The translations under genes and the position numbers were made by a program. From Bryobacterales bacterium (lineage in GTDB: Bacteria > Acidobacteriota > Terriglobia > Bryobacterales > UBA6623): a stretch of DNA of 54,464 bases. The notes under the pieces are model-generated. The model saw nothing but the letters and a program-made list of their open reading frames with translations, was not told the DNA's origin and did no database searches. The stretch spans positions 1 to 54,464 of the forward strand of contig JAPPMB010000117.1 of NCBI GenBank assembly GCA_028819255.1, in the 5' to 3' direction. Position 1 is the stretch's first letter. Each line of letters opens with the position of its first letter. Of the stretch, positions 17,922-27,312 are shown one piece after another.

Positions 17922-18577
17922 TTTGATACCTCCTCGATGGCCCGGAGGCCGGGCCATCACGCCGGACCGTCTGCCACGACTTGCCGGCCGTCCAAGGGCA
18001 GCCGAAGTCGGCGTGACAGGTATCCCATCAAATGCTGCGTCGCCGTCACCGGCTGCCGGTCGCCTAGACTATACACCGCTTTCGCGCGCGTCGCGGGCGC
18101 AGCCGGTGTCGATGTCGTGCTCCGGGGTACTCTCGGTTCCCGTGTGCCCACTTCCCTCCCGGCGGTCTGGCGCACGGGATGCCCCGTCGCAGTCTTGGCC
18201 GTGATTGCGGTTGGCGAGAGGCGGCCGGGGCCAAGTGCATGGGAGAGCCGACGACCATTGCGGACCGCCTGCCTACCCGCGACGAAAGGGTCTCTTGGGA
18301 TTCCGGCGACGTTCCGGTAGTTCGCGTGGGTCCGGTCATGAAGGACTGACTCCCGGAGATCGCGGGGCGTCCTCTGGACGAGGCGCTCGTGGATTCCAGA
18401 GAGTTGATTGTCCGAGAACACAAACGACCAACCCGCGGGGTTCGATGCGACACGGATCGGCCGCGTCGCCCTTCGTCTTCGGCAGAGTCGGTCCGGTTAG
18501 GTGCGGAATGGTCCCCGGTTCGAGCGACCGGGGACCGCAAGTTGGTTCGACGAGTGCCGGCCAAGCCGGCAGCCGGC
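17922..18577. other. Intergenic region upstream of receptor copy 1
   Basis: This 656-base gap carries the presumed promoter of copy 1 and the region downstream of copy 2. No gene is supported on either strand. It is not an obvious duplicate of the gap upstream of copy 2, apart from the -10 element and the ribosome site. Confidence 0.6.
18068..18075 (-). promoter_or_regulatory. TGTATAGT element, receptor copy 1
   Basis: The minus strand reads TGTATAGT, a -10-like element (TATAGT) 147 bases before the start of copy 1. The same octamer sits 150 bases before copy 2, which supports a conserved promoter with a long leader. Confidence 0.5.
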
Positions 18578-21500
18578 TCAGAATATCAGCTTCAATGCCA
18601 TCTGGATCTGACGAGGCGGACGGAAGCTTCGGTTTACGGTGCCGAAGGCTCCCGAACCCAGCGTCACCTGCCCGCCGCTCGTGGGCAGGCCGAATACCGG
18701 GGTGTTCGTGATGTTGAAGAATTCGGCTCGCACCTGAGCCCTGACCCGCTCGGTGATGTCGATGTATTTCCCCAGGGAAATGTCGCCGTTGGTGTTGATC
18801 CGATTGCGGAGAGTGCCCATGTAGCGGGGTGCCCGCCCGATCTCGAACTGGCCCGGCGCTGAGAACGCGTCGATGTTGAACCACCGTTCGGGGCTCGGAT
18901 TCGATTGCCTGACGGCTTCCTCACTGGTGATGTTCGTTCGCTTGACTGCGTACCCGAAGGCACCCAGCGTGTTGGGTGCTCGAATGTTGATCGGCACACC
19001 CGAGCCGAAACGGATGGTTCCCGCGATCTGCCAGCCCCCGACCACCATGTCGAGCGCCTTCGGCATGCCGCCGCCGAGGGTCTGGTCGCGGCCTATCGGC
19101 AGCACCCAGATCAGGTTCGTGACGAAGTCGTGAGGAATGTCGTGGGCGCTGATCGAGTAGTCGGCGCTGGGATCGAACTGATCCCGAAGGCCGTCTCCGA
19201 TGAACCAGCCCTGGTCCTCCGATGCATTGTCCTGGGCCTTCGACCACTGGTAGCTCGAAAGGACGGTCAGCCCCCGTGCGAATCGACGGGTCAGCTTCAG
19301 GTAAAGCGCGTCGAATCTCGTCGAGGCGCCTTTCTCGGTGCGCGGCGTGCCGACGGAGTTGAAGTGAGGGAACAGCCGCAGCAGCCGAAATCGCGGAATC
19401 GTCTCGCCGGTGTTGGGGCCGGCGGTCAGGACCCCGTGGAACGGGTTGGGAACGCGGTTGTTCAGCGCTTGGCCCTCGCTCAGGTATTGCGAAGGCACCT
19501 GGTTGTAGTTCCGGCCTGCGCCCCAGGAGTACTTGCGCCCGGTGTTGCCGGTGTAGCCGATGTCGAAGAGGAGTCCGTTGGCGAGTTCGTACTGCAGGTC
19601 GAGGCTGTAGCTCTGAAGATAGGGCGTCGGGTTGTGGTGCCGCCAGGCCTGGATGTTCAGGCCCAGCTGCGTCAGCAGGCCGTCCGCACTGCCCGTGGGA
19701 ATGGAGAGCCCGTTCGGGAATGGGTTGCTGAGCGTGTTGACCGGAACCTCCCCGTCCGGATTCAGAACCCAGGGGGTGGCGCGGTCGAATCCCGGCATGC
19801 CGGTGATTCCGCCGTCCACGATGGCCTGGGAGTACGAGACGCCGTATCCCGAGCGGAGCACGAGCTTGTCGGTGAGCTTGTAGCTCAGCCCGATCCTCGG
19901 CGCCCAGTCCCTCGTGTCGAGTCCGGTCAGGTTGCGGTTGTTGGGATCGGAGAAGTGAAAGCCGCCCCGGAGATCGATTCCCGGCACTTGGTCGTTGATG
20001 GGGCTTGCTGCGTCGTAGTCGAAGTAGCCCTGCCGGTTGTACCGCTCCGTGCGACCGTACTGCAGCTCGTAGCGCAGACCTAGGATCAAGGTCAGCTTGG
20101 GAGTGGCCCGCCAGGTGTCCTGCACGTACCAGCCCATGTAGACGTTCTGCTTGGCCGGGTCGGCAGACAGGCGTGCGGAGCCGCCGCCGACGCCCAGGAG
20201 CATCGACGCCATCGAGTTCCCGACCACGGCGGAGTTGCCGACCGCGATCGGACCGGTCGTCGGCCCGCGGTTGAACCCGAATTGCTGGGTGCGCCGGTCG
20301 AAGAAGTTTTGACGCTGGAACTCGATGTTGAACCCCAGCTTGATCGAGTGGTTCCCGCGCTCGTTGGCGACCGTGATGCCGCCTGAATGGGTGCGTCTGA
20401 TGTTGCCGAAGAAGCGCGTCCGGCCAAGGAACAGGTAGTCGGTGATGTTGTACTGGCCGAAGTCCTGGTTTTCGAACTGAGCGGCATAGGAGGAGGAATA
20501 GCCGAGATCCTCGAGCCCGACTCCTTCCGACATGCTGATCAGGTTCGCCGTTCGGTGGCCGCCTCCCGAGCCCGCATTGAAGTTGATCACCCAGGTCGGA
20601 CTTGCAACGTAGGTGTTGTTGACGCTCACGCTGTAGAAGGGCTGGTCGTTGAGGAAGCCCGAATCCGCAGCGTTGTTGAAAAATCGAGCTCCGTTGGCAG
20701 TAATCAGGCTTCGGCTCACCCGGAAGAAGGTGCTGAACTTCGACGTTGGCGCATAGTCGAACCGACCGTTCCACTTGTCCTGAAGCAGGTTCGACGGAGC
20801 GGTCTTGAAGAAGTTGAGCGCGTTCGTCACGGGAACCCCGTCCACGTTCGGAGTGGGGATGAAGCTGGTGATGTTCCGGCCGATCGGGTCCATGCGCGTT
20901 GCCGGGATCACGTTGCCCGCGAAGCGGTCGCGGATGAACCCGTCTCCGTCGGGATTCGGCCTGGTCGTGAAGGGGTCGTAGATCTCCTGCAGCGAACCGT
21001 CGCGGTTGCGGCTCTCGCTGAAGTCGCCCGCGCGTTCCAGTTCAGTGGGGACGGTCATGTTGGTGGAGGCGGCTGCGGGCTGTCGCATCGCCTCGAAACC
21101 GAATTGAAAGTAGATCCTCTTCTGTTTCCAGATCGGGCCCGATGCGCTCACTCCGTATTGATTGCGCTTGAATTCGGGCCGGTCGTTGCCGGCGCGGTTC
21201 CGGCGCCACTCGTTGGCGTCGAGGTTGTCGTTGCGGTGGAACCAGAAGACGTTTCCGTGAAACTCGTCGCTGCCGCCCTTGGTCACGATGCTCACGACGC
21301 CGTTGCCGACGCGGCCGTACTGCGCGTCGTAGGTGTTGCGGGAGATCTGCATCTCCTGGACCGCGTCGACCGACGGAGTCCCGAAGTTTGCGCCCCAGTC
21401 ACCGGCGCCTCCCTTGTTGCTGACGCCGTCGATCGTGATCGTGTTGCTGGCCTCGCGACCGCCATTCATCGAGAACAGCGCCATTTCCTGATCGTTGTAG

Positions 21501-22045
21501 CGGTCCTGAACCGACCGGCGCCCGGCGTTCTGAAACGCCGAGTTGACCCCGGCGTTGGCATGGACGAGCAGCAGCGGGTTGCGGAAGTTGAGCGGAAGCT
21601 CGGTGATCTCCTCGCTGTTGAGGTCGCTTGTCTGGTTCGCCGACTGCGTGTCCAGGAGCACCGCTTGCGCCGTCACCTCGACGGTCTCGGTGACCTCGCC
21701 GAGTTCCAAGGCCGCGTTGATTTCCGCGTCCTGGCTGCCCTGAAGCCGGATATTCAGACGCACGAACCGCTTGAAGCCCGGGGTTTCCACATTCAGCTCG
21801 TAGGTGCCCGGCTTGAGCTGAGGCATCGTGAAACGACCGGTCTCGCCAGTCGTCGTCGCGCGGGTCTCTCCGGTGTCCGAGTTGGTGAGTTCAACCTCGG
21901 CGCCGGGAATCACCGCGCCACCGGGATCTGTGACCAAACCGGTCACGCTGGCGAATGTGACTTGGGCGCTGCTGTTGCCAGCACCCAGTGTCAGAAATGC
22001 GCAGGCGATTGCGACAACCTTGGCGATGAGCGGGAGTTTCTGCAT
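18578..22045 (-). CDS. Oar-like TonB-dependent receptor, copy 2
   Basis: This is a paralogue of the downstream receptor with the same architecture: signal peptide (AIACAFLTLGAGNSSAQ), carboxypeptidase-regulatory domain (GLVTDPGGAVIPGAEVEL), plug, and a beta-barrel ending QIQMALKLIF. ATG 22045 has GGAGGAGG upstream. It is exactly 1155 residues, like copy 1, with long identical runs in the plug and barrel (for example NRDGSLQEI and KWNGRFDYAPTSKFS). Substitutions concentrate in the signal peptide and surface-type loops. The tandem arrangement suggests duplication followed by divergence in ligand or regulation. The nearest gene upstream is a divergent sulfatase. Confidence 0.9.
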   Translation of the reverse strand: MQKLPLIAKVVAIACAFLTLGAGNSSAQVTFASVTGLVTDPGGAVIPGAEVELTNSDTGETRATTTGETGRFTMPQLKPGTYELNVETPGFKRFVRLNIRLQGSQDAEINAALELGEVTETVEVTAQAVLLDTQSANQTSDLNSEEITELPLNFRNPLLLVHANAGVNSAFQNAGRRSVQDRYNDQEMALFSMNGGREASNTITIDGVSNKGGAGDWGANFGTPSVDAVQEMQISRNTYDAQYGRVGNGVVSIVTKGGSDEFHGNVFWFHRNDNLDANEWRRNRAGNDRPEFKRNQYGVSASGPIWKQKRIYFQFGFEAMRQPAAASTNMTVPTELERAGDFSESRNRDGSLQEIYDPFTTRPNPDGDGFIRDRFAGNVIPATRMDPIGRNITSFIPTPNVDGVPVTNALNFFKTAPSNLLQDKWNGRFDYAPTSKFSTFFRVSRSLITANGARFFNNAADSGFLNDQPFYSVSVNNTYVASPTWVINFNAGSGGGHRTANLISMSEGVGLEDLGYSSSYAAQFENQDFGQYNITDYLFLGRTRFFGNIRRTHSGGITVANERGNHSIKLGFNIEFQRQNFFDRRTQQFGFNRGPTTGPIAVGNSAVVGNSMASMLLGVGGGSARLSADPAKQNVYMGWYVQDTWRATPKLTLILGLRYELQYGRTERYNRQGYFDYDAASPINDQVPGIDLRGGFHFSDPNNRNLTGLDTRDWAPRIGLSYKLTDKLVLRSGYGVSYSQAIVDGGITGMPGFDRATPWVLNPDGEVPVNTLSNPFPNGLSIPTGSADGLLTQLGLNIQAWRHHNPTPYLQSYSLDLQYELANGLLFDIGYTGNTGRKYSWGAGRNYNQVPSQYLSEGQALNNRVPNPFHGVLTAGPNTGETIPRFRLLRLFPHFNSVGTPRTEKGASTRFDALYLKLTRRFARGLTVLSSYQWSKAQDNASEDQGWFIGDGLRDQFDPSADYSISAHDIPHDFVTNLIWVLPIGRDQTLGGGMPKALDMVVGGWQIAGTIRFGSGVPINIRAPNTLGAFGYAVKRTNITSEEAVRQSNPSPERWFNIDAFSAPGQFEIGRAPRYMGTLRNRINTNGDISLGKYIDITERVRAQVRAEFFNITNTPVFGLPTSGGQVTLGSGAFGTVNRSFRPPRQIQMALKLIF

Positions 22046-22532
22046 TTCGATGCCTCCTCCGAGGGGCCACTTGGGAAAAGCGGGAGTCTACGATGCCACG
22101 TGGGACTGGACTGGCCTGTTCACGGGCGGATGGCTTGGCGCAAAGGGGACGCACTCCTAAAGGTCCTAGCATCCCCCATCCGCAAGCCGCGTCCACTATA
22201 CAGGAGTGCACGAACCTCGATCAGTTTCGGGGAGGACCGCTCGGGTGATCCGTGAACGCGTGTACCGCTTGCACTGACGAGAGCATTGATTTCCTTGTCC
22301 ACCGGTCGCCCGACCTCGGCTGCAGGCCGAGCCTGACGTCCGCGTCACTTCGACGCGGGGGCCGCACGGGACGACGCGCACCGGGTCTGGGCTGAAGGAA
22401 TCGCGACCCGCGGCCAAAATGGGGCGATCCGCCAGCCTTCCGGTGAACCGGGGCAATGCTTGGCCCGCTGTCGACGACGACCTCGGTCTCCGCCTCAATT
22501 GCGGTATCGTTGGCCCCGGAGACCCGCCGATC
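22046..22532. other. Divergent promoter region, receptor copy 2 and sulfatase
   Basis: No gene is supported. It carries TGTATAGT for the receptor (minus strand) and TATCGT at 22505-22510 upstream of the sulfatase. Confidence 0.55.
22195..22202 (-). promoter_or_regulatory. TGTATAGT element, receptor copy 2
   Basis: This is the same octamer as upstream of receptor copy 1, 150 bases before the start codon. Conservation in otherwise different gaps suggests a functional -10 element. Confidence 0.5.
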
Positions 22533-23957
22533 ATGAACTGCCAGACCATCAGCCGACGCCGATTCCTCGGAGCCTCGAGCGGTGGTCTGGCCGCATCTTC
22601 CCTATTGGAAGCCCAAGCCGATGCCGGGCCCCCGAACATCGTCTTCCTGATGACCGACAACCATCGCTGGGACCTGCTCGGCTGCGCGGGGAACGACATC
22701 ATCCGTACGCCCAACATCGACGCGCTGGCAGCACGGGGCGCGAGGTTCACGAACTCGTTCTGCACGACGTCCATCTGCGCCGCGACGCGGGCGAGCATCC
22801 TGACCGGCGAGTTCCGCCGCGAGCATCGCTACACGTTCACGATGCCGCCCATGAGCATTCAGCGCATGGACCGCAGCTATCCGGCGCTGCTCAGGCGGGC
22901 CGGCTACCGGACCGGGTTCGTCGGAAAGCTCGGCGTGGAGGTCGACCCGCGCACTCCCGAACGCATGTTCGACTTCTACCGCCGGCGCATCGCCAGTTCC
23001 ACGCGCAATCCCTACTACCGCGAGGCCGCCGACGGCACGATCAAGCACCTCACCGAGATCAACGGCGACGATGCCGTCGAGTTCATCCGCACGAATCCGA
23101 CTGACCAGCCGTTCTGCCTGTCGGTCAGCTTCAGCGCCCCGCACCCGGAAGACGACAACATCGATCAATACGTGTTCGACCGTCGCTATGCCGACCTATA
23201 TGCGGACGATGTCATCCCGCCGCCTCCAATCCCGGACAACGAACACTTCCGCCGGCTTCCGGGCTTCATCCAGGTCTCGATGAGCCGGCAGCGCTGGTTC
23301 CGGCGGTTCGACACGCCGGAAAAGTACCAGCGGATGATGAAGGGCATGTACAGGCTCATCACGGGCGTGGACGAGCAGGTGGGCCGCATCGTGGACGAAC
23401 TCTCCAGCCGCGGATTCGGAGACAACACGGTCGTGATCTTCACTGGCGACAACGGCATCATGATCGGCGAGCACGGTCTGACGGGGATCTGGCTGATGTA
23501 CGAGGGCTCCATCCGCAAGCCGCTGATCATTGCCGACCCGCGGCTGTCCGGTTCGCGGCATGGCGTCACCGTCGACGAGATGGCGCTCAGCTTCGACAGC
23601 CCCGTCACCATGCTCGACCTCGCCGGCGTCGATGTGCCCCGGCAGATGCGTGGGCGGAGCCTCGCGCCCCTACTGCGGGGAGAGTCCGTGGACTGGCGGA
23701 AGGACTTCTTCTACGAGCATCTCTACGAGCGCGAGACGATCCCGAAGAGCGAAGGCGTTCGTACGGAGAACTTCAAGTACGTGCGCTATTTCGAGCGCAA
23801 ACCCGTCTACGAGCAGCTCTTCGACCTCGAGGCGGATCCCAACGAGGTCACCAACTTGGCGGGGGATCCGTCGAGCGGCAACATCCTGACGAGCCTCAGG
23901 GCGCGGTGCGACGAACTCAGGGACAGTGTCGGAGGGCCGTACGTCAAAGGGATGTAG
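22533..23957 (+). CDS. Tat-exported sulfatase
   Basis: This is a sulfatase of the alkaline-phosphatase superfamily that hydrolyses sulfate esters, probably of a polysaccharide. ATG 22533 begins a twin-arginine signal (ISRRRFLGASSGGLAASSLL); the longer open frame from 22419 has no coding support. NIVFLMTDN at 35-43 gives metal ligands, with Asn replacing the second Asp of the common DD pair. The active-site segment is C82-A-A-T-R86 (SICAATRASILTG), with Ala in place of the canonical Pro; C82 would be converted to formylglycine by a maturase not seen here. FTGDNGIMIGEHGL supplies the distal metal ligands. It is divergent from the receptor pair and may act with it. Confidence 0.88.
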   Translation: MNCQTISRRRFLGASSGGLAASSLLEAQADAGPPNIVFLMTDNHRWDLLGCAGNDIIRTPNIDALAARGARFTNSFCTTSICAATRASILTGEFRREHRYTFTMPPMSIQRMDRSYPALLRRAGYRTGFVGKLGVEVDPRTPERMFDFYRRRIASSTRNPYYREAADGTIKHLTEINGDDAVEFIRTNPTDQPFCLSVSFSAPHPEDDNIDQYVFDRRYADLYADDVIPPPPIPDNEHFRRLPGFIQVSMSRQRWFRRFDTPEKYQRMMKGMYRLITGVDEQVGRIVDELSSRGFGDNTVVIFTGDNGIMIGEHGLTGIWLMYEGSIRKPLIIADPRLSGSRHGVTVDEMALSFDSPVTMLDLAGVDVPRQMRGRSLAPLLRGESVDWRKDFFYEHLYERETIPKSEGVRTENFKYVRYFERKPVYEQLFDLEADPNEVTNLAGDPSSGNILTSLRARCDELRDSVGGPYVKGM

Positions 23958-24171
23958 GCAGGCTACTGTCTCATTATCGACGCCCAAGTCCGCTGATTCA
24001 CGTCGTTTCGAATCCATCCCGAAGCGGCCTCCGCGTGGGGGCCTTGAGGCCAGATCGGGCCCGTGCCCTTCTGCTTGCCCCGTAGAAGCCAGTCGCGTCG
24101 CGAAAACGGTCGTCCGGCTGCCGCACGCTCTGCGCGGGCAGGCTGCCCGCGACGGCAGAGGCAGGCAGCGC

Positions 24172-24504
24172 TCAGAACAGATCCACCCCTTCCCGCAGCG
24201 CCCGCGCCAAGAATGGATTGCTCGATTCGCGCATGCTCTCGAGTTCCGCACGAGTGTAGGCGAATACATCCACGCTCATGGCCACGCCCCGCGGCAAGTA
24301 TCGAGGAAGCCGGTCCGGGAAGGGCAGCTCGGTGTTCCGCAGCACCAGCAGCACGTCCGCGTCACTGCCGGGCACTGCATCCCCCCTGGCCAGCGAACCG
24401 AAGAGGATCGCCCGGTCAACTTCGGGGCAGCGTCGCTGAACCGCCTCCATTGCTCTCCTGATCGTCTCGATCGCCTTCCGCCGATCGAGCGAGAACACCT
24501 TCAC
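24172..24504 (-). CDS. MNT-type nucleotidyltransferase antitoxin
   Basis: In HEPN/MNT modules the nucleotidyltransferase neutralises the HEPN RNase, in studied cases by adding nucleotides to it. The catalytic motif GSLARGDAVPGSDADVLLV fits GS-x(10)-D-x-D. A later acidic residue in SVDVFAY supplies the third metal ligand. I chose GTG 24504; ATG 24528 is an alternative. Either start overlaps the upstream HEPN gene by about 90-110 bases, so the two are translationally linked. At about 110 residues it has the normal minimal MNT length. No frame damage is visible. Confidence 0.75.
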   Translation of the reverse strand: MKVFSLDRRKAIETIRRAMEAVQRRCPEVDRAILFGSLARGDAVPGSDADVLLVLRNTELPFPDRLPRYLPRGVAMSVDVFAYTRAELESMRESSNPFLARALREGVDLF

Positions 24505-24901
24505 AGAAGTCGACAAGCCGTTCTGCATTGGCGATGGCGCGACTCGCCTCTCCTCGCGTATAGTACTTGAACGGCGCGCCTTCCGGGTATGAGCTGGGGG
24601 ATCTCGCGGCGATGTAATGCTTGTCCAGATCCATCGCCGCCGTGGCGAGATCGGACTCAAACGCGACGGAGGGCGGCAAGGCGTTGAGCAGGCCGGTTAC
24701 TGAATGCCCCCACGCCTCGCTGCCGATTCTCCGGAACACGGCCTTGAGCGCCTTTTCAGCACCTTGCTGTGCGGCGAAGCAAGCCCACTCGTAATCGCCA
24801 TTCGCCGCGGACCGGCGGGCATGGTCCAAATCGCGCTTGCCCTGGCTCAACCAGTGCTGATGCCGACTCGCCACACGGTCATTGTCTGCATGCGGCAGCA
24901 T
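24416..24901 (-). CDS. HEPN-domain toxin-like protein
   Basis: This is a HEPN protein of the HEPN/MNT module, a predicted RNase. SQGKRDLDHARRSAANGDYE and WACFAAQQGAEKALKAVF form the first two helices of the fold. EAWGHSVTGLL carries the histidine normally found in the active site; the spacing from the preceding arginine (R-x7-H) is slightly longer than the textbook R-x4-6-H. The C-terminus is low-complexity. The start could be ATG 24901 or the internal GTG before ASRHQHWL, which follows a GACAAT sequence. The MNT gene follows and overlaps it. Confidence 0.78.
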   Translation of the reverse strand: MLPHADNDRVASRHQHWLSQGKRDLDHARRSAANGDYEWACFAAQQGAEKALKAVFRRIGSEAWGHSVTGLLNALPPSVAFESDLATAAMDLDKHYIAARSPSSYPEGAPFKYYTRGEASRAIANAERLVDFCEGVLARSAEGDRDDQESNGGGSATLPRS

Positions 24902-25545
24902 CTGCGGTGAGCCCGAGCGCGAAAAACCTGCGGGCCTGATCTGCCTGCGGGGGAATTCCGATGTCCGGGCTCCGGTCCGAACTGGAGCGAACGCTGCTTA
25001 GAGGCCGATGAGCGGTTGCGCAGGCATGGGCAAAGCAAGCGAGAGCGCAGGCCGCGGGCAGTGCGCAACACGGCTGTTCGGCTGGCAGGCAATCCACCGA
25101 GCGAGGTCGCCCGCCGCTATCCGGGATGCGCCGAGGCGGCGTTATGATCGCGAGGACGGGCCCGGTGTGCACCGAGACCTACAACGGAGAATCATGCCGG
25201 CGCAGGGTCACGGAAGCCGGATTGAAATCGAGCAGACACTGGAGTGTTCTGCGGCAGCCGGGATTCTTGCGCGCCGGCAGGGGAACCGGATTCCGAGGAA
25301 TGCCATGGTGTTCTGCTTTCGTTACGGATGATCGGCGAGCGCGAGTCAAACGCGTCCTCGGCCCCCGCCGCCTCCCAGTTCCCACACGACGCTCATGTGG
25401 CTTTCCGCTTGGGTTCTAGCTTCGACGGTCGATGCGCGTCCGTGTCGCCGCTCGCCGATTCGGAAGGCGAACCCGACTCAGGGCCACCTGCAGGAAGCGT
25501 CCTGACGCCCTGCGGTTGTGCAATTCTGGAATCAGCGGGACACTC
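24902..25545. other. No supportable gene
   Basis: This 644-base stretch has several short overlapping frames on both strands, none with a recognisable domain or ribosome site. It separates the HEPN/MNT pair from the ACT-DUF5612 gene. Confidence 0.5.
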
Positions 25546-26217
25546 ATGGACCGAACGGCATCGCATCGGACTCTGGCTCTGGCCATCGAGGTGGACGGCG
25601 ACGGACCCGCCCTGCATGCGATTGCCGAGGTCGTCGCGGCGGCGGGTGCCCGCATCACCTGGATCACCATCCTTGACGCCCAGAAGGCCGTCGAGACGAT
25701 CATGGTGGAACTGGCCGGTGCGGGTGATCAGGCGAGCCTGATTCGCTCCCTCGAAGCGGTTCCATGCGTTCGCCGCGTCAGCGATCAGCACAGTCTTCGC
25801 AGCATCTTCGGAAAGCGGATCATCATCATCGGCGGCGGATCCCAGGTCGGCCAGGTTGTGCTCGGCGCGGTTTCGGAAGCCGACCGCCACAATCTGCGAG
25901 GAGAGCGGATTTCCGTTGACACGATCCCTCTCGTCGGGGAGGCGGAACTGGCGCAGGCAGTCCGGGCGACCGCCCGCCTTCCCCGTGTGGAGGCTGTCGT
26001 CCTTGCGGGTGCGCTGATGGGCGGGGAGATCGAGGCGGCGGTGCGGGAGGTGCAGGCCAAGGGCCTGCTGGTGATCTCGCTCAACATGGCGGGCTCGGTG
26101 CCCGCCGCCGCCGACCTGGTCGTGACGGACCCGGTCCAGGCAGGCGTCATGGCCGTCATGGCCGTGGCCCACACTGCGTCATTCGACATCCGCCGGCTCG
26201 GCGGACGGCACTTCTGA
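25546..26217 (+). CDS. ACT domain plus DUF5612 protein
   Basis: Function is unknown. The N-terminal 75 residues form an ACT-like ligand-binding domain (TLALAIEVDGDGPALHAIA). The rest is DUF5612: GKRIIIIGGGSQVGQVVLGA, then HNLRGERISVDTIPLVGE, then VLAGALMGGEIEAA and AADLVVTDPVQAGVMAVMAV. These motifs are strikingly close to those I recall from methanogen proteins, including the GGGSQV glycine loop, which suggests a nucleotide or cofactor site. ATG 25546 was chosen because the frame upstream lacks coding character. At 223 residues it has full family length. A regulatory or sensor role for an amino-acid-like ligand is an inference from ACT. Confidence 0.8.
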   Translation: MDRTASHRTLALAIEVDGDGPALHAIAEVVAAAGARITWITILDAQKAVETIMVELAGAGDQASLIRSLEAVPCVRRVSDQHSLRSIFGKRIIIIGGGSQVGQVVLGAVSEADRHNLRGERISVDTIPLVGEAELAQAVRATARLPRVEAVVLAGALMGGEIEAAVREVQAKGLLVISLNMAGSVPAAADLVVTDPVQAGVMAVMAVAHTASFDIRRLGGRHF

Positions 26218-26258
26218 CGGGAGGGGCCGGCCGATCCATTCCGCGGGCTCGGCCTTGG

Positions 26259-26264
26259 TAAACT
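26259..26264 (+). promoter_or_regulatory. TANNNT box (TAAACT), leaderless-type, CurA-like gene
   Basis: TAAACT ends 7 bases before the ATG, with no Shine-Dalgarno sequence between them. Confidence 0.6.
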
Positions 26265-26271
26265 CTGCCAA

Positions 26272-27279
26272 ATGCCTGTCAACAGGAGAGTGGTGCTCGC
26301 GGCGCGTCCGGTCGGCGTGCCGGTCCCGTCGGATTTCCGCCTCGAGGAGGCGCCCGTTCCCGAACCCGCCGACGGGGAATGCCTGGTTCAGGTCTCCTAT
26401 CTGTCCGTGGATCCCTACATGCGGGGCCGCATCAGCGGGAGGAAGTCCTATGCGGCGCCCGTCGAGATCGGCCAGACCATCGTGGGCAACGCGGTGGGTC
26501 GCGTCATCGCGTCAAGATCCGACTCCTTCGAGGTCGGCGGGTACGTCCACGGGAATCTCGGCTGGCAGGAGTACGCCGCGGCCTCCGACGATGGGCTGCG
26601 CGCGGTCGACCCGTCCGTTGCGCCGCTGTCGGCCTGGATCGGCGTTCTGGGAATGCCGGGCCTGACCGCGTACTACGGGCTGCTCCGGGTGGCCGGCGTG
26701 AATTCTGGAGAGACGGTGTGCGTCTCCGGGGCCGCGGGGGCGGTCGGCTCGGCCGTCGGCCAGATCGCCCGCATCAAGGGCTGCCGCGTCGTGGGAATCG
26801 CGGGCGGAGAGCGCAAGTGCGCCTGGGTGACCGACGAGCTCGGCTTCGATGCCGCCATCGACTACAAGGGCGAGAATGTGACCGACGCGCTCCGGGCGGC
26901 GTGTCCGGACGGCATCGACGTCTACTTCGACAACGTGGGCGGGCCCATCACCGACGCCGTGTTCCAGCACCTCAACGTCTGGTCCCGCGTGGCCATCTGC
27001 GGCCAGATCTCCCAGTACAACGCCGTCGACGCGTCGGTGGGCCCCCGCCTGCTGTGGAATTTCATCCCCAAGCGCATCCGGGCGCAGGGCTTTCTGGTGT
27101 TCGACTTCCGGGAGCACGACGCGGAAGCGCTAGCGCAGATGGCCTCCTGGATCCGGGGCGGCCAGCTCAAGTACGGGGAGACCGTTGCCGAAGGCATAGA
27201 AAACGCGGCCTCCGCGTTCATCGGCATGCTGGGCGGCGCTAACATGGGAAAGCAGGTCGTGAAGCTCTCCGACGCCTGA
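26272..27279 (+). CDS. NADP-dependent medium-chain reductase (CurA/PTGR-like)
   Basis: This is a zinc-free medium-chain dehydrogenase/reductase that reduces activated C=C bonds with NADPH; the substrate is not known. It opens with the GroES-like domain (LVQVSYLSVDPYMRGRIS, the PYMRGRM signature). The Rossmann glycine loop is SGAAGAVGSAVGQIAR at about 149-164. VYFDNVGGPITDAV and AICGQISQYNA are typical of the CurA, prostaglandin reductase and alkenal reductase group. At 335 residues it has the usual length. The catalytic zinc cysteines of alcohol dehydrogenases are absent. The NIPSNAP gene follows after 33 bases and is probably co-transcribed. Confidence 0.9.
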   Translation: MPVNRRVVLAARPVGVPVPSDFRLEEAPVPEPADGECLVQVSYLSVDPYMRGRISGRKSYAAPVEIGQTIVGNAVGRVIASRSDSFEVGGYVHGNLGWQEYAAASDDGLRAVDPSVAPLSAWIGVLGMPGLTAYYGLLRVAGVNSGETVCVSGAAGAVGSAVGQIARIKGCRVVGIAGGERKCAWVTDELGFDAAIDYKGENVTDALRAACPDGIDVYFDNVGGPITDAVFQHLNVWSRVAICGQISQYNAVDASVGPRLLWNFIPKRIRAQGFLVFDFREHDAEALAQMASWIRGGQLKYGETVAEGIENAASAFIGMLGGANMGKQVVKLSDA

Positions 27280-27312
27280 CGAGCCCGCCTGCGAATCGAG
27301 GTGAAGAGAAAC

